From contig JALLLS010000068.1 in NCBI GenBank assembly GCA_025094145.1, positions 124,001 to 188,000 of the forward strand: a DNA stretch of 64,000 nt, given 5' to 3'. Every line of letters begins with the position of its first letter. Position 1 is the stretch's first letter. The position numbers and the translations under genes are program-made. Below, piece after piece: positions 47,982 through 61,400 of this stretch. The DNA comes from Spinellus fusiger. Taxonomy: Eukaryota > Mucoromycota > Mucoromycetes > Mucorales > Phycomycetaceae. The notes under the pieces are model-generated. The model had not been told where the DNA came from, searched no databases, and saw only the letters and a program-made list of their open reading frames with translations.

Positions 47982-48971
47982 TTCTTCAAATTAAGCTATC
48001 TTCTTTTTATGACTTTTGGGCCTATGCTATTGAGCATTTAAATAATAAAGGCAAAGTATTATTATTTTTCCAAGTTCTGAAGTATATTGGACATGGATCT
48101 ATCAAGCTAGAAGTAGCTGGACACGCTGCTTGATGAGAAATCTAATGAGAAACGTTCTATTTATAATGGTAGAAATCTAATCTTTTAATTTATTTTTATT
48201 ATTAATATTTCAATATCTATTAGAAATAATTTACGTTTTGAATGAGGTCCTATATTTTAAATATCTTAATTGTTTTAAAATTAATATCTTTTTTTTATAG
48301 GTATTAATAGTTTCTAGAGACATCAACAATAAATTATTGATTCTATTTTTTTTTTCTGAATTAAATCTTTATTTAAATCAATATTCCAATTTTAAAGAAT
48401 CCAAAATCTAAATCTTTTAAAACGTTTCTCAATGCAATCATCCATAAAATAGTCAAAGATTCAAGTACAATAATTGCCAGATTGGAAATAAAGAATAGTA
48501 GAATGGCTAGCACTATTGAGAATTCAATGGTAGGGTCAGTAGTGACATTCTTTTCCTTCAAGTCGATGCTGCTTATTTGTTTGATTGTATGTTTAGAGTA
48601 AATGTTTGAAGTGAGAAATAAAATAGTAGTTAAGAATAAGGCCAAGCGTAGCTGATTCAATACAAACAATGATTTTATTCACTAGAAACACATAAGCCTA
48701 TAATGCTGTCTTAAATGCCACCATGAAGCCTTTGATCAGTACTCAGTAAACACCTTTGAGAGATGTTTGATTAATGATCATTGTTCCTAGTCTTTATAAT
48801 AAAGTGACTAGGAAAATTTAATCGTATCTTCCAAACTCCATGCTATTTCTATACTAAAAAAATAACGTACATGCTGAATTCTTCTTTGAATTCATCAGAC
48901 TCAAAAACGAGATACTTTTATTAAAACAAACTTGACAAGTCTATTTATACTAAATAAATATACAATCTTAT

Positions 48972-49644
48972 GCAATAAGTGAGTGAATGGCGAACCAATC
49001 TTTCATTTTCTTATTCAATAATAAAATAAAAGTGTTTTTCTTTTCTTTTATAGCTTATTCAAAAGATAGTCCTATCAAAAGAAGAGAATATGCTATTTTT
49101 ATTAGAGGTCAAATCACAGGACAACAGAAAATACATGATACTTATCAAGAGATTGCTGACGATCTTGGCCTCCCAAAGAGCACAGGAACATATAGTAGAT
49201 GGTACAAACAAGAGAGGTGTATGATTCAATGGTTTGATTTTTGGCCTGCACAAAGTCCAGATCTTAACCCAATTGAGCATGTCTGGGCTTATCTTGAGAA
49301 GAAGATCAAGCTTCATTGAAAAAGCATAACCAATGCAAAACAGCTTAAACGATGCTTGCGTAGTAAATAGCAGAAGATTCCAAATGAATTTATGGGAAAT
49401 TTAGTGGATAGCATGCCAAGGAGGTGCTCTGCTGTGATGGAGAATAAAAGCTTTACTAAAAAAAAAAGTACCGAACACTATCTTTATAATAAAAATTTAG
49501 ACAATCATCTAAAAAATAACTATTCCAAATCTTGTGTTATTCCATGACCCTTTTATTATGAACATCTTGGACTGATAGATATGCCTTTATTTTTGAAAAT
49601 AGAATAAAAATGAAAGATTGACTCACCGCTCACCGACTTATTGC
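48972..49644 (+). mobile_element. Internally deleted Tc1-type element (IR2 right)
   Basis: Mirror copy of 42542-43214. The ORF at 48987-49319 starts inside the terminal repeat and carries the same deletion junction (YKQERCMIQWFDFWPAQS). After its stop the Tc1 C-terminus continues to about 49460. Confidence 0.88.
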
Positions 49645-50738
49645 CTGGGATTATAGTACAACAATGCCAACAGAACAAATCTTGATTTGTGAATAGGTAG
49701 ATAACAAGAAAAGTGACCAAAATACTCGTTTATTCTCACCTTACCTTACATGTAGTAGTAAAAGTACACATCTCACTATTCAAAATTGCATGTAAAAAGG
49801 CAGTTAAGCAATTGCAATAATAAGAAAAAGAAAAAAAAAGACATAGTAAAACGACGTTATATACCACAGAACATACTGATAGCTTCAATCATATCATACA
49901 GAAAACATTAAAAAGAAAATCATTTGCATATTATTAGTTCATATGAATAGTGGACAAGGGAAAAAACATATGCAGTTTACTGACGCTAAAAACATGTAAA
50001 TAAAGTGATCTGAGTGATGAAATGGAGAACACATGGTCTTTCCCGGGCTGTTCATTTGTCAAAGGCAATATATCAATGTTATGAACAACATGACTACGAA
50101 CAAATATAAAGTGCAGTCTTATACTGCTGAGTTTTTTCTGTCCAAGAAAGATGCAGAACCATCCATGAATACTTGGATGATTGATCAGTAAATATTGGCA
50201 AGACGATTGCTAGAAGAAAAGAGTGTGGATTGTCAAGATGATGGTATAAAATGACTGCTATTGGGCTTCAATTGATAACCATAGGCAGTCAGATCACATA
50301 TGCAAGCCTTGTCTTGCACTATGTTATTGAAACATCAACTAGATTGTTATTATGCAAACACTCAAGGAGTACATGTCTATAGTTCAACAACTCGGAGTTA
50401 TTCCTTAGTTCTTAATGCAATACCATATACTATAAACACTGGATATATACAGTTTGAATAAAGTCATTGATATTCTCAGTCCTATTGAATCTATTGCCCT
50501 TTTATTATATGAACATCATGTCTACTGCTGCTGTTGTTGTTGATCTTCATCATTTCTTCTTTTTCTCGTCAATATATAATGATCATAAGACAACCATGAG
50601 GAAGGGGGAACACATTCTGCCCTACAAAGATTCTGATGAGCACGAGGAATTGGCGGTTCAGCCTTTGCAAATGTATCCAATTCAATATTTTTCACTTGAA
50701 TCAAAAGATGTATCAAACCAGGAATGAGAATAAATTGG

Positions 50739-51503
50739 TTAATTTCTCTTGAAAAAATTATGGCCACTCAGTCTGACTACACGGTATACTAGTGGAGACG
50801 GCATGTCCATGACAAAGGCTTCCATGTAGAATCCGTTGATCATTATGCCACAGACAGCAGGATGGAGGACACCAATCAGCACTATATTATTATAGCCATG
50901 TTTCATCTGTCCACAGAGCTTGACTAGATCAGATTACACCGAGGAATGATGCTTGGGGGACTTTATCTCTACAACAACCACAATGAATTTCCTGTTGATA
51001 GCCTGAGTGAAAACGTTGAAACCAGGCCTGTACTTCACATTATGTGATAAGCTAGCATTGGCCCATTGGATCTGAAATGCATGATCTGCTCTGAAAACAG
51101 CATGTAGAATGGGGGAGAGGTAAAAGTGGACGTAACTGTCTTTTACAGAACTTTCAGGAGAACCAGAAATAAATGATGGTAGGAGATCATTTTAAACTTG
51201 TGCGGTGTGGCTATCAATGGCGTTTCTAGAGGAGATGGCTTCAAGGATGTATCTGGCACAAGTTGACAATGATTGGGTGAAATCGGCAGGAGGGTTTAGA
51301 GCAACCTCCACGCACCATCCTATGGATCTATGATGAGGATCAGCACGAAAGGATTGTTTTTTATGGTGTTCATGACTATTTTGTGGATGTCACCACCAAA
51401 GTATTTTGTGATTGATGTGTTCATTTCCTCCTGAAACAAGTACATATCATTCAAAGCTAAAATATGAATGTCTGATAATAGTGCAGGATTACTGTTTATT
51501 GCT
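50739..51503 (-). pseudogene. PD-(D/E)XK-like nuclease family pseudogene (IR2 right)
   Basis: Mirror copy of 40683-41447 with the same stops, so it was already broken before the arms were duplicated (or the arms have been homogenised since). Confidence 0.55.
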
Positions 51504-52777
51504 ATAGTGTTTTTTTTAAAAAAATAAATAAATAAATAAATAATAATTTACAATGCTCGGAAACGCAGAATCCACCTTCAACTGACCATTTTATTTACTC
51601 GTCTTCAACTTGCTCTTTTTCTTCTTACTGGTGCGAGTCCACAGAATAGTATCTAGACATCCTTTGTTGGTGTTTTATCTAAATTAAGAATAAGAGACTG
51701 ACAATAACAGGAATTCATCCCACAAGAAATTATGTTTTTATTCAGTGAATAATTCAACTCTTTATCTACCTCTCAAATGCCACTGTTACACTGCTGACTT
51801 TTTGTCTAGTAGTAATAAAAGTACGAATAACTGTTTGTACTTGGTTGTGTTTCCTGTAGTTGAATCTACGCACAGGCCTCATCTTACTTATCAGTAATGT
51901 GCAATGGATCAGTGCTCCTTCTATTAGACATGTCTCTGTATTGGTCTTGGATACGGCAGAAATTTTGGAATAATAAGAGGGTGTATGAATCAATCAATGC
52001 GGTAATGACCGATCGAGAAAGAAGATTCACTTAACAATGGCTCGAAAAAAAAAACTTATACTTTGAAAAGATCACTCTGAGCTTTAATAAAAGGAATACA
52101 AAGCATCTGCAATGTTGGGCACTTTGAGATCAATGAGAGACACGTAGGGCCTTGGGAAGCCGGCTACTAGCACGGAAAATTAGCAGAAAGGATGGGGTGT
52201 TGGGGATATCTTTTTTGGTGTGAGAGAGTAGTGGAGGGGAGATGGATAGGAGATGCCATAAACAGTGTGGGGTGGCAGAAAACAAACAGGCAGTAGAAAT
52301 AACAATGGTATTTCACAAATAACAACAAAGAGACCAGCGTAAAGAGACAGAACATGAAGAAGAAAAAGAAAAAGAACAGAAAACAGTCCATTATCTAAGT
52401 CTATGAAAGCCTATTGTACTTGTCTTTACTTTAAATAGCTGCTCGGATCAAGCTCTTTTTATTATTATTAAAGAAGTAGACAACCACACTTGTATACTAC
52501 TTTTTTTTCTTTCTTTCTATTCTTGTCAGTGACATTGTCTTCTTTTTTCAGTTGCAATTGACTCACCATGTCTACACAGAACACTCATGCAGATAGAGGG
52601 ACTCCAAGAATAGATGCCTGTGGTTAGCTGAAAGGGAGAGAAATTGAAGAAGGGTAGCTTTTATGCAAGAGAAAAAGATACTTTATTCAAGATGATAAAT
52701 TGTATCTATTTATGCTATTCTATTTCATATGTTCAGTAGCTACAGTAAGCAGTTGCTATGGGTTATTCAACATGGCC

Positions 52778-52812
52778 AATGCTGCAGTTATCAATGCTGC
52801 AGTTATCAATGC
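52778..52812 (-). repeat. 15-bp tandem repeat, 2 copies (IR2 right)
   Basis: Same unit in mirror orientation, two full copies. The loss or gain of four units (60 bp) accounts exactly for the offset between the arms. Confidence 0.95.
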
Positions 52813-53452
52813 TACAGTAGTCATGGAAGATTGTTTAAGGATCAACCGAAATTCCAATTGGTGACAAGCTCACAGCACACTATCTTTCACTAACAATCTT
52901 CATTAAAGACTTAATACAAAATAAGAAAACCCATTCATTAAAGACTAACAATAGCTGTGGTCTTTCTATAGGTAAGTGTGTTATTCTATGGTATATAGTA
53001 CCCACAAACTAATACTAATAATAGCTGCATTCTCCCAGTCAGATTGATCTTGGGAGCTTGGTTGGCTTCCCATGCCATTGACAATCGCCATTCTTTGGTT
53101 CTCTTTCTTTGCATAATCGAGCTGCTGGACGTGGCTCCAAGATCAATACATGTCTCTTGTTTACATTCTTGTTCTTGTTCTCTTTATTCCATCTCTACCT
53201 TCAGAATGTTTGATGATTGCGTACAAGAGAAGCCTTCTTTTTTAAAATAATAATAATAATAAAACAGTATTGTCACATTTGTCGCATCCAAATCATATGC
53301 CAATTTTTAATTTATTTATGTCAAGTTTTTTTTTTTTAAAAAATAAAATAAAAGTATATTAGTGCGACAATATTAAGTGAGAATAGTGTATACTAAAGAA
53401 TAGCTGCCATCTCTCTTTCTCACTCTCACTCTCACTCACACACTCCCCCTGA

Positions 53453-55126
53453 CTATCTTTTGTGGGTGGGTGTGTTGTTAAATGGTGATTTGGCAAAGGG
53501 AATTCCAGGTGTGGCTCCTGCTTTAAAAAGGGGAGTGGGTGTCCCTAACCGCCTACCTAAGAGAATCTCTATGAGTCGATGAAAGAAAAGAGCATTCCAG
53601 GTGATTTCTCCCTGCATAGAAGAACTTACTGGGTGTGTGAGATGGAGAGCCATAGGAAGACCGAAGAGCAGCGTCAAACCCACCCAAAGAATAGGGTGTG
53701 GCACTCTTATGGATCAAATGTTGGGCTGCATGAGACATAAGACCCGACCTAACTTGCCTATTATTCTTCTCTCCCTTATATCTATTTCCACTCCATCGCT
53801 TTACCCTGACCGTGGTGTGCCTCGTACAGATGCAAGTCGTTCTTTGGTTTTCTTCCGGTAGGCACGGGAGGCTCTTTCTGACAGTCGCATTCCCAGTTGT
53901 TCTCTCTGAGATGCCTTGGGAAGGGAGAATTGTGGACCTATTGCTTCTTGTCAGTGCCATTTCATAGAAAGAAAGAAGAAAGAAAGAAAAAGAAAAAGAA
54001 AAAAAGGGGGTCTTCACTTTACCAGGTGTTTCTGAGCCCTTGATTAATATGGGTGTGCCCTCAATAGAACCCCATGTCATTAATGGTGTGCCTAGACTGG
54101 AGGGTGCTAGGGTAGGAGTGGCATCGACAAGACTATAGCCTCGAAACCCTGAGGGTGAATGGGCTTCATCCACGCCTGTTGCGTCAGTTCACGTACACTG
54201 CACTTGTTTACCATTGAGTTGCTTCCAGGGCGTGGTTGAACCCTGTTCTGCTGCAATATCAGAAGGGGCAAGGGGCTCATTTGTCACCTATAGTTCCATC
54301 AACATCCAGCCATTCTATTAGTGGCTTGCCTCCTGCTCAAGCTGTGTGTTGGAGTAAGCAATGGCTCGGGGGGCTGCTCTGGACTCTGCCTCATTCAACA
54401 CTGTCCCCTTGGTTCCTTCTGCAAAGTACATGAGAGCATTTCTCTGTATGTACTTTGTGTCTTCTCCAGTGATGAGATTGGGAGATGAGGACTGGTTGGG
54501 ATCTGCTTTGATACGCAGGCGGTTGGCGGTCTGATTGAAGATGCGCATGTACTTTTCATTGCGTTTGATGTTGGCTTTTTCTAGTAGGTCTGTGAATGAG
54601 GCATTGTCCTCACTATCCACAGTTGAACATATTAGCCTCTGTGTTTGTTTATTTATTTTGTTTGTTTGTCTGTTTGTTTTGTATCTCTAGCCAATACCTT
54701 GTATAGAGTGTCTGGAACTGGTCCAAAGACAGGTTCAGGTTCACTTTGTCTGTGAGTGTAGGTGCGTCTTGGTGGTAGAAGTTCTGTGACGGTGTATCTG
54801 TTCATGTTCATACCAGTCTTATCCTTGGACTCTTTTTTACCTGTCTGTTCTTTCGGTGTACGTGTAAGATCGCGCAGTGCCTTTTCTGCCTGCTGTAGTT
54901 CTACCAAACTGCCCTTGTCCTGTGCAGCAAAGTAGTTTTGGTGTGCCTTTAGTTTGCCCAAGTTAGGGAAAAAATCCCGCTCAATGATATGACTGATAGC
55001 CTCTGTGTATGTGTCTTCATCGAGAACAACAGGATGAGTGGCCATGATGATCCAAGGATAAAAAGAGCGGAAGAGTTGTCTCCGCTCTTGTCTGCTATAT
55101 GCACCCGAGGAGGGTTGTTGCGTCAC
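53453..55126 (-). CDS. ESS-2/DGCR14 spliceosome-associated protein
   Basis: About seven exons from the ATG at 55126 to the stop at 53453. First exons 54698-55126, 54330-54638, 54212-54242 and 54023-54175; later borders are less certain. Diagnostic segments in order: VVLDEDTYTEAISHIIERDF (family N-terminus), SEDNASFTDLLEKANIKRNE, RNALMYFAEG, GYSLVDATPTLAP, LGTPLMTWGSIEGTPILI, then HAAQHLIHKSATPYS near the end. These match DGCR14/ES2 (Bis1 in fission yeast), a nuclear protein of the C-complex spliceosome. The intron after exon 2 appears to use a GC donor (GCAAGC). The start may instead be the Met of IIMATHPVVL. Convergent with SEC63 across IR2. Confidence 0.9.
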
Positions 55127-56031
55127 TTGTTATGGCGTGACTGTTGTGTTGTCTTGCAGGACACACTTGGGAGAGAATACAGTCTCTTCTTTAGACATGA
55201 GGGCCATAGGCACCATGCCCTTTCTATAGCTCTAATATGGAAAGATAAAGAGAGAAAAAAAAAGGGGACTTGGACACAGAAACGAGCTGTCCATATAAGG
55301 AAATTATGTTTAGGTATGGGTTGAATTGTCACTGTTCTTCCCAGTACAGGAGGGAGAAAAGGGAATAAAAAAAAAAGAAAAAGAAAAAAGACCCTGCCGT
55401 CATCCGCAGTCACTGAGTCTGGAATGATCGCTGTCCTACCGTCATAAAGTAATGTATGTGGATAGTGTTTGGTTAGCTCAAGTTATCCCTCTGAAACAGA
55501 TGAAAATAGTAGATAGTGTATAATGTATAATGTATAATGTATAATGTATAATGTATAATGTATAATGTATAATAGACAATAGACAATAGACAATAGATAA
55601 TAGATAATAGATAATAGACAATAGACAATAGATAATAGATAATAGATAATAGACAATAGACAATAGATAATAGACAATAGACAATAGCTAATATATAATA
55701 AACATTACCTATTAGAAGAGAAAGAGATTAATAAAGATATAAAAAGACAGTACTACGGAGCTTCAAGTGTAGAGGTGGAATGGGAGAGTTGTGCAGGGCC
55801 AATCGGATCTGTGTGGGAGAGAGAGAAAAGAGAAAAGAGAAAAGCGTTACGTCACATTACTAGGAAGATCAAAGGAACAGGCTGTCGTGTGTATTGACAA
55901 GTACAGCAAAATTCCTTTTGTCGGGGGTTACACACAGCGCACGATCCTAGTCAGTCCAAGAGAAGCTCCTTGAGATATTAAACCTAACAAATAAAGTGAT
56001 AACAGAAATTGACGCTGCCTTTTCTTCTCTT
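55127..56031. other. Intergenic with a microsatellite
   Basis: Between the divergent ESS-2 and the Ser/Met-repeat gene. Apart from the tandem repeat listed separately it holds purine-rich runs and no supported gene; the small ORFs here start in non-coding sequence. Confidence 0.5.
55515..55690. repeat. 7-bp tandem repeats TATAATG and ATAGAYA
   Basis: A block of TATAATG units (about 55517-55572) passes into alternating ATAGACA and ATAGATA units up to about 55690. The heptamer units give open frames by chance on the minus strand. Confidence 0.9.
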
Positions 56032-58152
56032 ATGTCTGTGTCCTACTGCCAGCCACTCGACAAGTCCTCAGGCCGCCACTCGTCCTCTACATTGATAGCC
56101 CACCTGATGCACCAAGAATATCCTCCCAAGGTGCAGCCTCGCTCTTCCTCCACACGGCATGGTCAACCCCTCATGCCACAAAACACACTTGATTTCAAGG
56201 CACTGCTGGACTATACTTCACTCGACAAGGTGGATGCAGAGGCTGGCTGTATCCTCATCCAGTTGGCCAACCACAGTCCAGTAGACGCACTGACTATGCC
56301 CCCCAGTACAAATGCAGCCACAACAACAACCCTCTTGCAGGCAGGAAAGGTAGTGATCAGTGCAGCACTCTTGTTTATATCATCTGTCAAGAATAATAGC
56401 AAATGTAGTTCATCTCTTGCCAATAGTCTCATTAGCACTCTTAGTAGCAGCAGCAGCAGCTCATCGAGTACCACTGGGAGCAATAACTCAATGTCTATCA
56501 GCAGTCTATTGAGTGAGTTTATGTTGATAGAAATATGACTCATCCTTGCAGGCAGTGACGCACCCCCTTCTCCTACCTTGACATGTGTAAGTGATGAATG
56601 CAAGTCCCACTGTGGATGTGCATAGAATAGATAGATCTTACCCATGATACGCCCCTCCTCTTTCTACGGGCCAATAGAAACCACAAGTGAGTGAACAAAG
56701 ACCAATGGCATCAGAGAAAGGTAAGCCAGTGCCCACACTGTTGTACGCTATTGCACGCTATTGCACGCTATTGCACCTTATTGCACTATACTATACCCTA
56801 TACCCTATACCATCCTCCATAAAAGGCATGCCCTTTCTTCTTCTTCCTTTTAAAAAAAAAGTCGCCCTGGTGTAGGAACAGAGTATACACAGAAGAGCGA
56901 AGATGCTTGGAATGATTCAATGCAGTCAGATCCAATCATGCTACTGGCTGCAGCTGCTGAGGCTGTCACTAACAATGACAAGACAATGACAAGTAAGGAC
57001 CGACGGCGACCAAGTGGAAAGCTCTATGGTAAGAATGTCTGCCGTGTAGCCCAGAAGTGTACTGATGACTTGCAGGTGAGTTCTTCAATCTTTCCCATGA
57101 AAGAAACGAGACACAGGCCAACGAGGCTCCGTCAAAGAGAAAGTGGAGCAACTCCCTGTCAGACACGCAGGAACACACCCACCGCCGTCTCTCTGTGTCT
57201 GCAGAGAAGCGCATCCGTCCAGCACACGACAGTTGGCAAGAACATGAGGTGCAGGAAGAGGTAGTGCCTAATCATGAGTGATATTTGGGTTCTAATTGTA
57301 GCAGAGAAATCCTCGTACCGATACCAACTCATTCTCTTGGCAATACTTGTCCATGGTAACGTGGTTGAGTCTTTGTGCTGGTGGTTTACAAGTGAACTTA
57401 CCTGTGTGTGGATTGTAGAAGCAAAATCCTAAGATCAAGCGTAATGCTATGCATGCCTACATTACCTATATGATTTATACAGACATGGTGGATGAGCATT
57501 CGGTAAGTGAGAAGGTGCCTCTATGACCCAAGGCTATAACTGTCTACAGCGACCTGGAAAGCCTATTCGAGACACCTTTAAAGAAGCACCAAGACATGAA
57601 GAACCTCACCTGGGATCCTCCTCTATGGTACAGCTTTCTATGGGACAGTCTTCTATGGGACCGTCTTCTATGGTACAGTCTTCTATGGGACAGTCTTCTG
57701 TGGGACAGTCTTCTATGGTCTCCTCCTCGATGGGACAACCTCCAACAGAAGATGACTATACGCTGCGTGGACGCACACTGGACTATGGAGAGACGCTAAA
57801 GACATCCCTCATTGATACACATAGTTCACCCGCTACAGCTTCTCTTTATACAAACCAACGCACCATTGATGTCTCACGAGGCCCTGCACTCCCTCCAGCT
57901 CCTACGAACGAGTCGATGTGGTATTCATCTTCCTACTCTCCGGTTCAGGAGAGACCTCCTATGATGAACTTTTCATTAGCTCCTCCTCCCTCTACAGGCT
58001 CTATTATGGCCAGACCTCTGACTGCCTTTCTATGGGAAGATGCCTCCACAAAGACATCAGAGAGGAAACATGAAGGTGTCACTCTTCCTCCACTGTCTTC
58101 CCGCTCACTTTCTCATGTCAATACCCCACCAGCCAATGGTACTTTCCAATAG
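56032..58152 (+). CDS. Ser-rich protein with Ser-Met-Gly-Gln repeats, unknown function
   Basis: Eight exons: 56032-56512, 56552-56586, 56678-56720, 56876-57075, 57117-57260, 57302-57355, 57419-57502, 57550-58152. They join in frame to 547 residues. The N-terminal part contains a conserved-looking stretch ending AGCILIQLANHSP, then a poly-Ser run. The middle has IMLLAAAAEAVT and a Lys/Arg-rich segment (SKDRRRPSGKLYGK), and KRNAMHAYITYMIYTDMVDE, which looks like a folded helical domain. The C-terminus opens with about ten imperfect SSMGQ/SSMVQ repeats. It is reminiscent of nuclear regulators, but I recognise no family. Intron 3 contains an 11-bp GCTATTGCAC-type repeat. Confidence 0.72.
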
Positions 58153-58379
58153 TCTTCATTGACTGAAGAAGGGGGAAGGAGGAGAGGGACCTTTTTTTTT
58201 TTTTCCTCTTTTTTTTTCTTCTGTGCGTGTTATGGCATCATGTCCTATATGTAAAAGAATGTTTACAAAATAATTCAACCTGCCTTACCATTGTTCATTA
58301 CCCTCTTTTTATTTATTTTTATTTTACAAGTATAATTGCAAACAGGGTGGGATCTTTCTTCATTCTGATACACACTATG

Positions 58380-58462
58380 ATCATAGTATAGTGTATAGTG
58401 TATAGTGTATAGTGTGTAGTGTATAGTATACAGTATACAGTATACAGTGTACAGTGTATGAT
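58380..58462. repeat. TATAGTG / TATACAG heptamer repeat
   Basis: Imperfect units of TATAGTG followed by TATACAG downstream of the Ser/Met-repeat gene; bases on both sides (ATGATCATAG and GTGTATGATCAT) form an approximate palindrome. Confidence 0.8.
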
Positions 58463-58625
58463 CATGGGCATCATAATGGGCATAATGGACGTAGAGTAAC
58501 CAGGGAGTAGAACAGCACCATGACTGCCATTGTGTCAATGGAACAACGGCTCTTCTGCCCACTGCCATTGTGTGGTGTCTACAAAACTGTCCTGATGCAT
58601 TCTCCAGTCTTCTTTAGTCTTTAGG

Positions 58626-59299
58626 ATGAATTCATATCCTCAAGGGACATCTCCCTATTATGATCAACACACTGTGTCTTCTTTTCATCTTATGCGACAC
58701 CTTTATTCAGCAAGACTTATTGGGTGGTGTTCAATGAACTACAGCATGACATGGGGTGAGCTAACCCATCGACCCATGTATAAGACCACAGGTGATTCTC
58801 CTGGTCTTTCGTCTCCACCTATCCTCCATGGTCTATCCAATCTCTATGCATCTGAATCGTCTGCAAGCTCCCCTATGTATCCACCAGCATCCTATCCTGC
58901 TGATTCACAAGAACACTCTCCAACTCTCTCGATGAAGCCATTGCTTGAGTCCATGGAATCCCATCTTCCTAGTGCTAATCCACCAAGGATCAAAAGGAGA
59001 AATGTAAGTCTAACCCTTTCCTTTTCTTCTTCTTCTCATCCAATCTCTGTTTAGACTCTTCAATGCATTCCCAACCACTGGATTCCACCCAACACAGTAC
59101 ATAAAGAATGGACAGAAAGACAAAAGGTATTTCTATCCATGGCCCATCACAAGTTGTTTCCTCAAGGAAAGCCTCTTGGTGCATTCCCTCATCGATACCA
59201 CCATCAAGTAAGGTTAAAGAAAGAAAAGAAAGAAAGAAAGAGAAGAAAAAAAAGGATTCTCTTCTTGTTTCTTTCTTCAAGAGAGTCGCCTCTATGTAA
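58626..59299 (+). CDS. Unknown small Pro/Ser-rich protein
   Basis: Exons 58626-59003 and 59055-59207, then a short last exon at 59282-59299 or in the next frame a few bases later; about 182 residues. The first exon is Ser/Pro/Tyr-rich and looks disordered. The second exon encodes NHWIPPNTVHKEWTERQKVF and PLGAFPHRYHHQ, a compact conserved-looking segment. No family recognised. It lies between the Ser/Met-repeat gene and a kinase, all on the plus strand. The exact end is uncertain. Confidence 0.55.
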
Positions 59300-59451
59300 A
59301 TAGTCCATAAAGTAGTGTCTATACTAGTTAGTTAACCCACCCCTCCTCCTTCTTCACACTGGTACTATAGCATGCATGGGCGACAGTGAGAAGAGTGCCT
59401 GATGTCTTTGCATTACCACCTCTTCCCCTTCTCCTCCCTAAACTAAGAGAC

Positions 59452-60620
<1,169 letters not shown>

Positions 60621-60759
60621 ATGTAGTCTATCATCTAGTCTAGTCTTTCTTCTCTCACCAACATCAAAATATAAACAAGTGTTCTTTTATAAGCCACCCA
60701 GATCTTTCTTCTATGTTGTCGGGTGTAAAAGTATGGCTTTATTGGCAAAGTATTTTCTT

Positions 60760-61400
60760 TTACTCATTGTCCTCAGAGTCAATCAGAGTCATGGCAATAC
60801 GATCCAAATCTCTCTGGCCATCCTGAGTGATTCTGCGGCCACCCTTCTTGTCCTGCTCCAAGACACCAATCTTCTCAAGAGACTGGAGGACCTTGCGGTT
60901 GACGGAACCAGAGGCCTCAACGTGGTGGGAGGGACGGAAGCCACGGTTGATGCGGCCACCGTGGACTTTGTTCAAGGCACCGACACCAACACTCTTGCGA
61001 ATGTAGATGTGACGGGCAACAGAGGCGGCACGAACGTAGTACCAGTCGGGATCGTAGGGAGACAACTCCTTGAAGGAGCCAGTCTTGACAATGTCCACGA
61101 ACTTGGGGACCTCGAGCTTACCAGTACGCTTGAGGTAGGCAGAGTAAGCACGGATGAAATCTAGAGATTGAAAAAAAAAAAGTTTTTGTCTAAGCCACTT
61201 TGACGAGAAGAAGAAAAGGAAGGATGTTGGCAGAGAATAGATCTTATATAGACTCTCTTTTCTTGTCTTTCTCTTTTTCTGTGTCGAATCTTCTTTATGT
61301 TTTCTTTACAAGAAGACACAGATACAATAATAATAATAATAATAATAGAAAATGAGGGCGTACCGTGAGCGTTGACGTCCTTTACAGTGATACCAGTCAT
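60760..61400 (-). CDS. RPS19: Ribosomal protein eS19
   Basis: Two exons, 61364-61400 and 60760-61160, encode 145 residues, the usual eS19 length. It begins MTGITVKDVNAH and continues DFIRAYSAYLKRTGKLEVPK, DWYYVRAASVARHIYIRK, GVGALNKVHGGRINRGFRPS, and ends in a GGRRITQDGQRDLDRIA tail. All are hallmark eS19 segments. Part of the 40S head, needed for pre-18S rRNA maturation. A 203-nt intron sits right after codon 12, as often seen in early introns of ribosomal protein genes. Confidence 0.97.

Larger units (their letters stand above)
47975..53390 (-). repeat. IR2, right arm of giant inverted repeat
   Basis: Mirror copy of 38740-44211. The inner edge (47975) falls inside the penultimate codons of the PD-(D/E)XK-like gene in the spacer. 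The outer edge (53390) is 63 bp from the ESS-2 stop. Both outer ends read TACACTATTCTCACTTAATA inward. Rare substitutions relative to the left arm exist (for example near 53183). Confidence 0.97.

Noticed and set aside
55478..55684. Two overlapping minus-strand ORFs of about 65 codons made of Leu/Ser/Ile/Tyr
   Set aside because: They are translations of a heptamer microsatellite.
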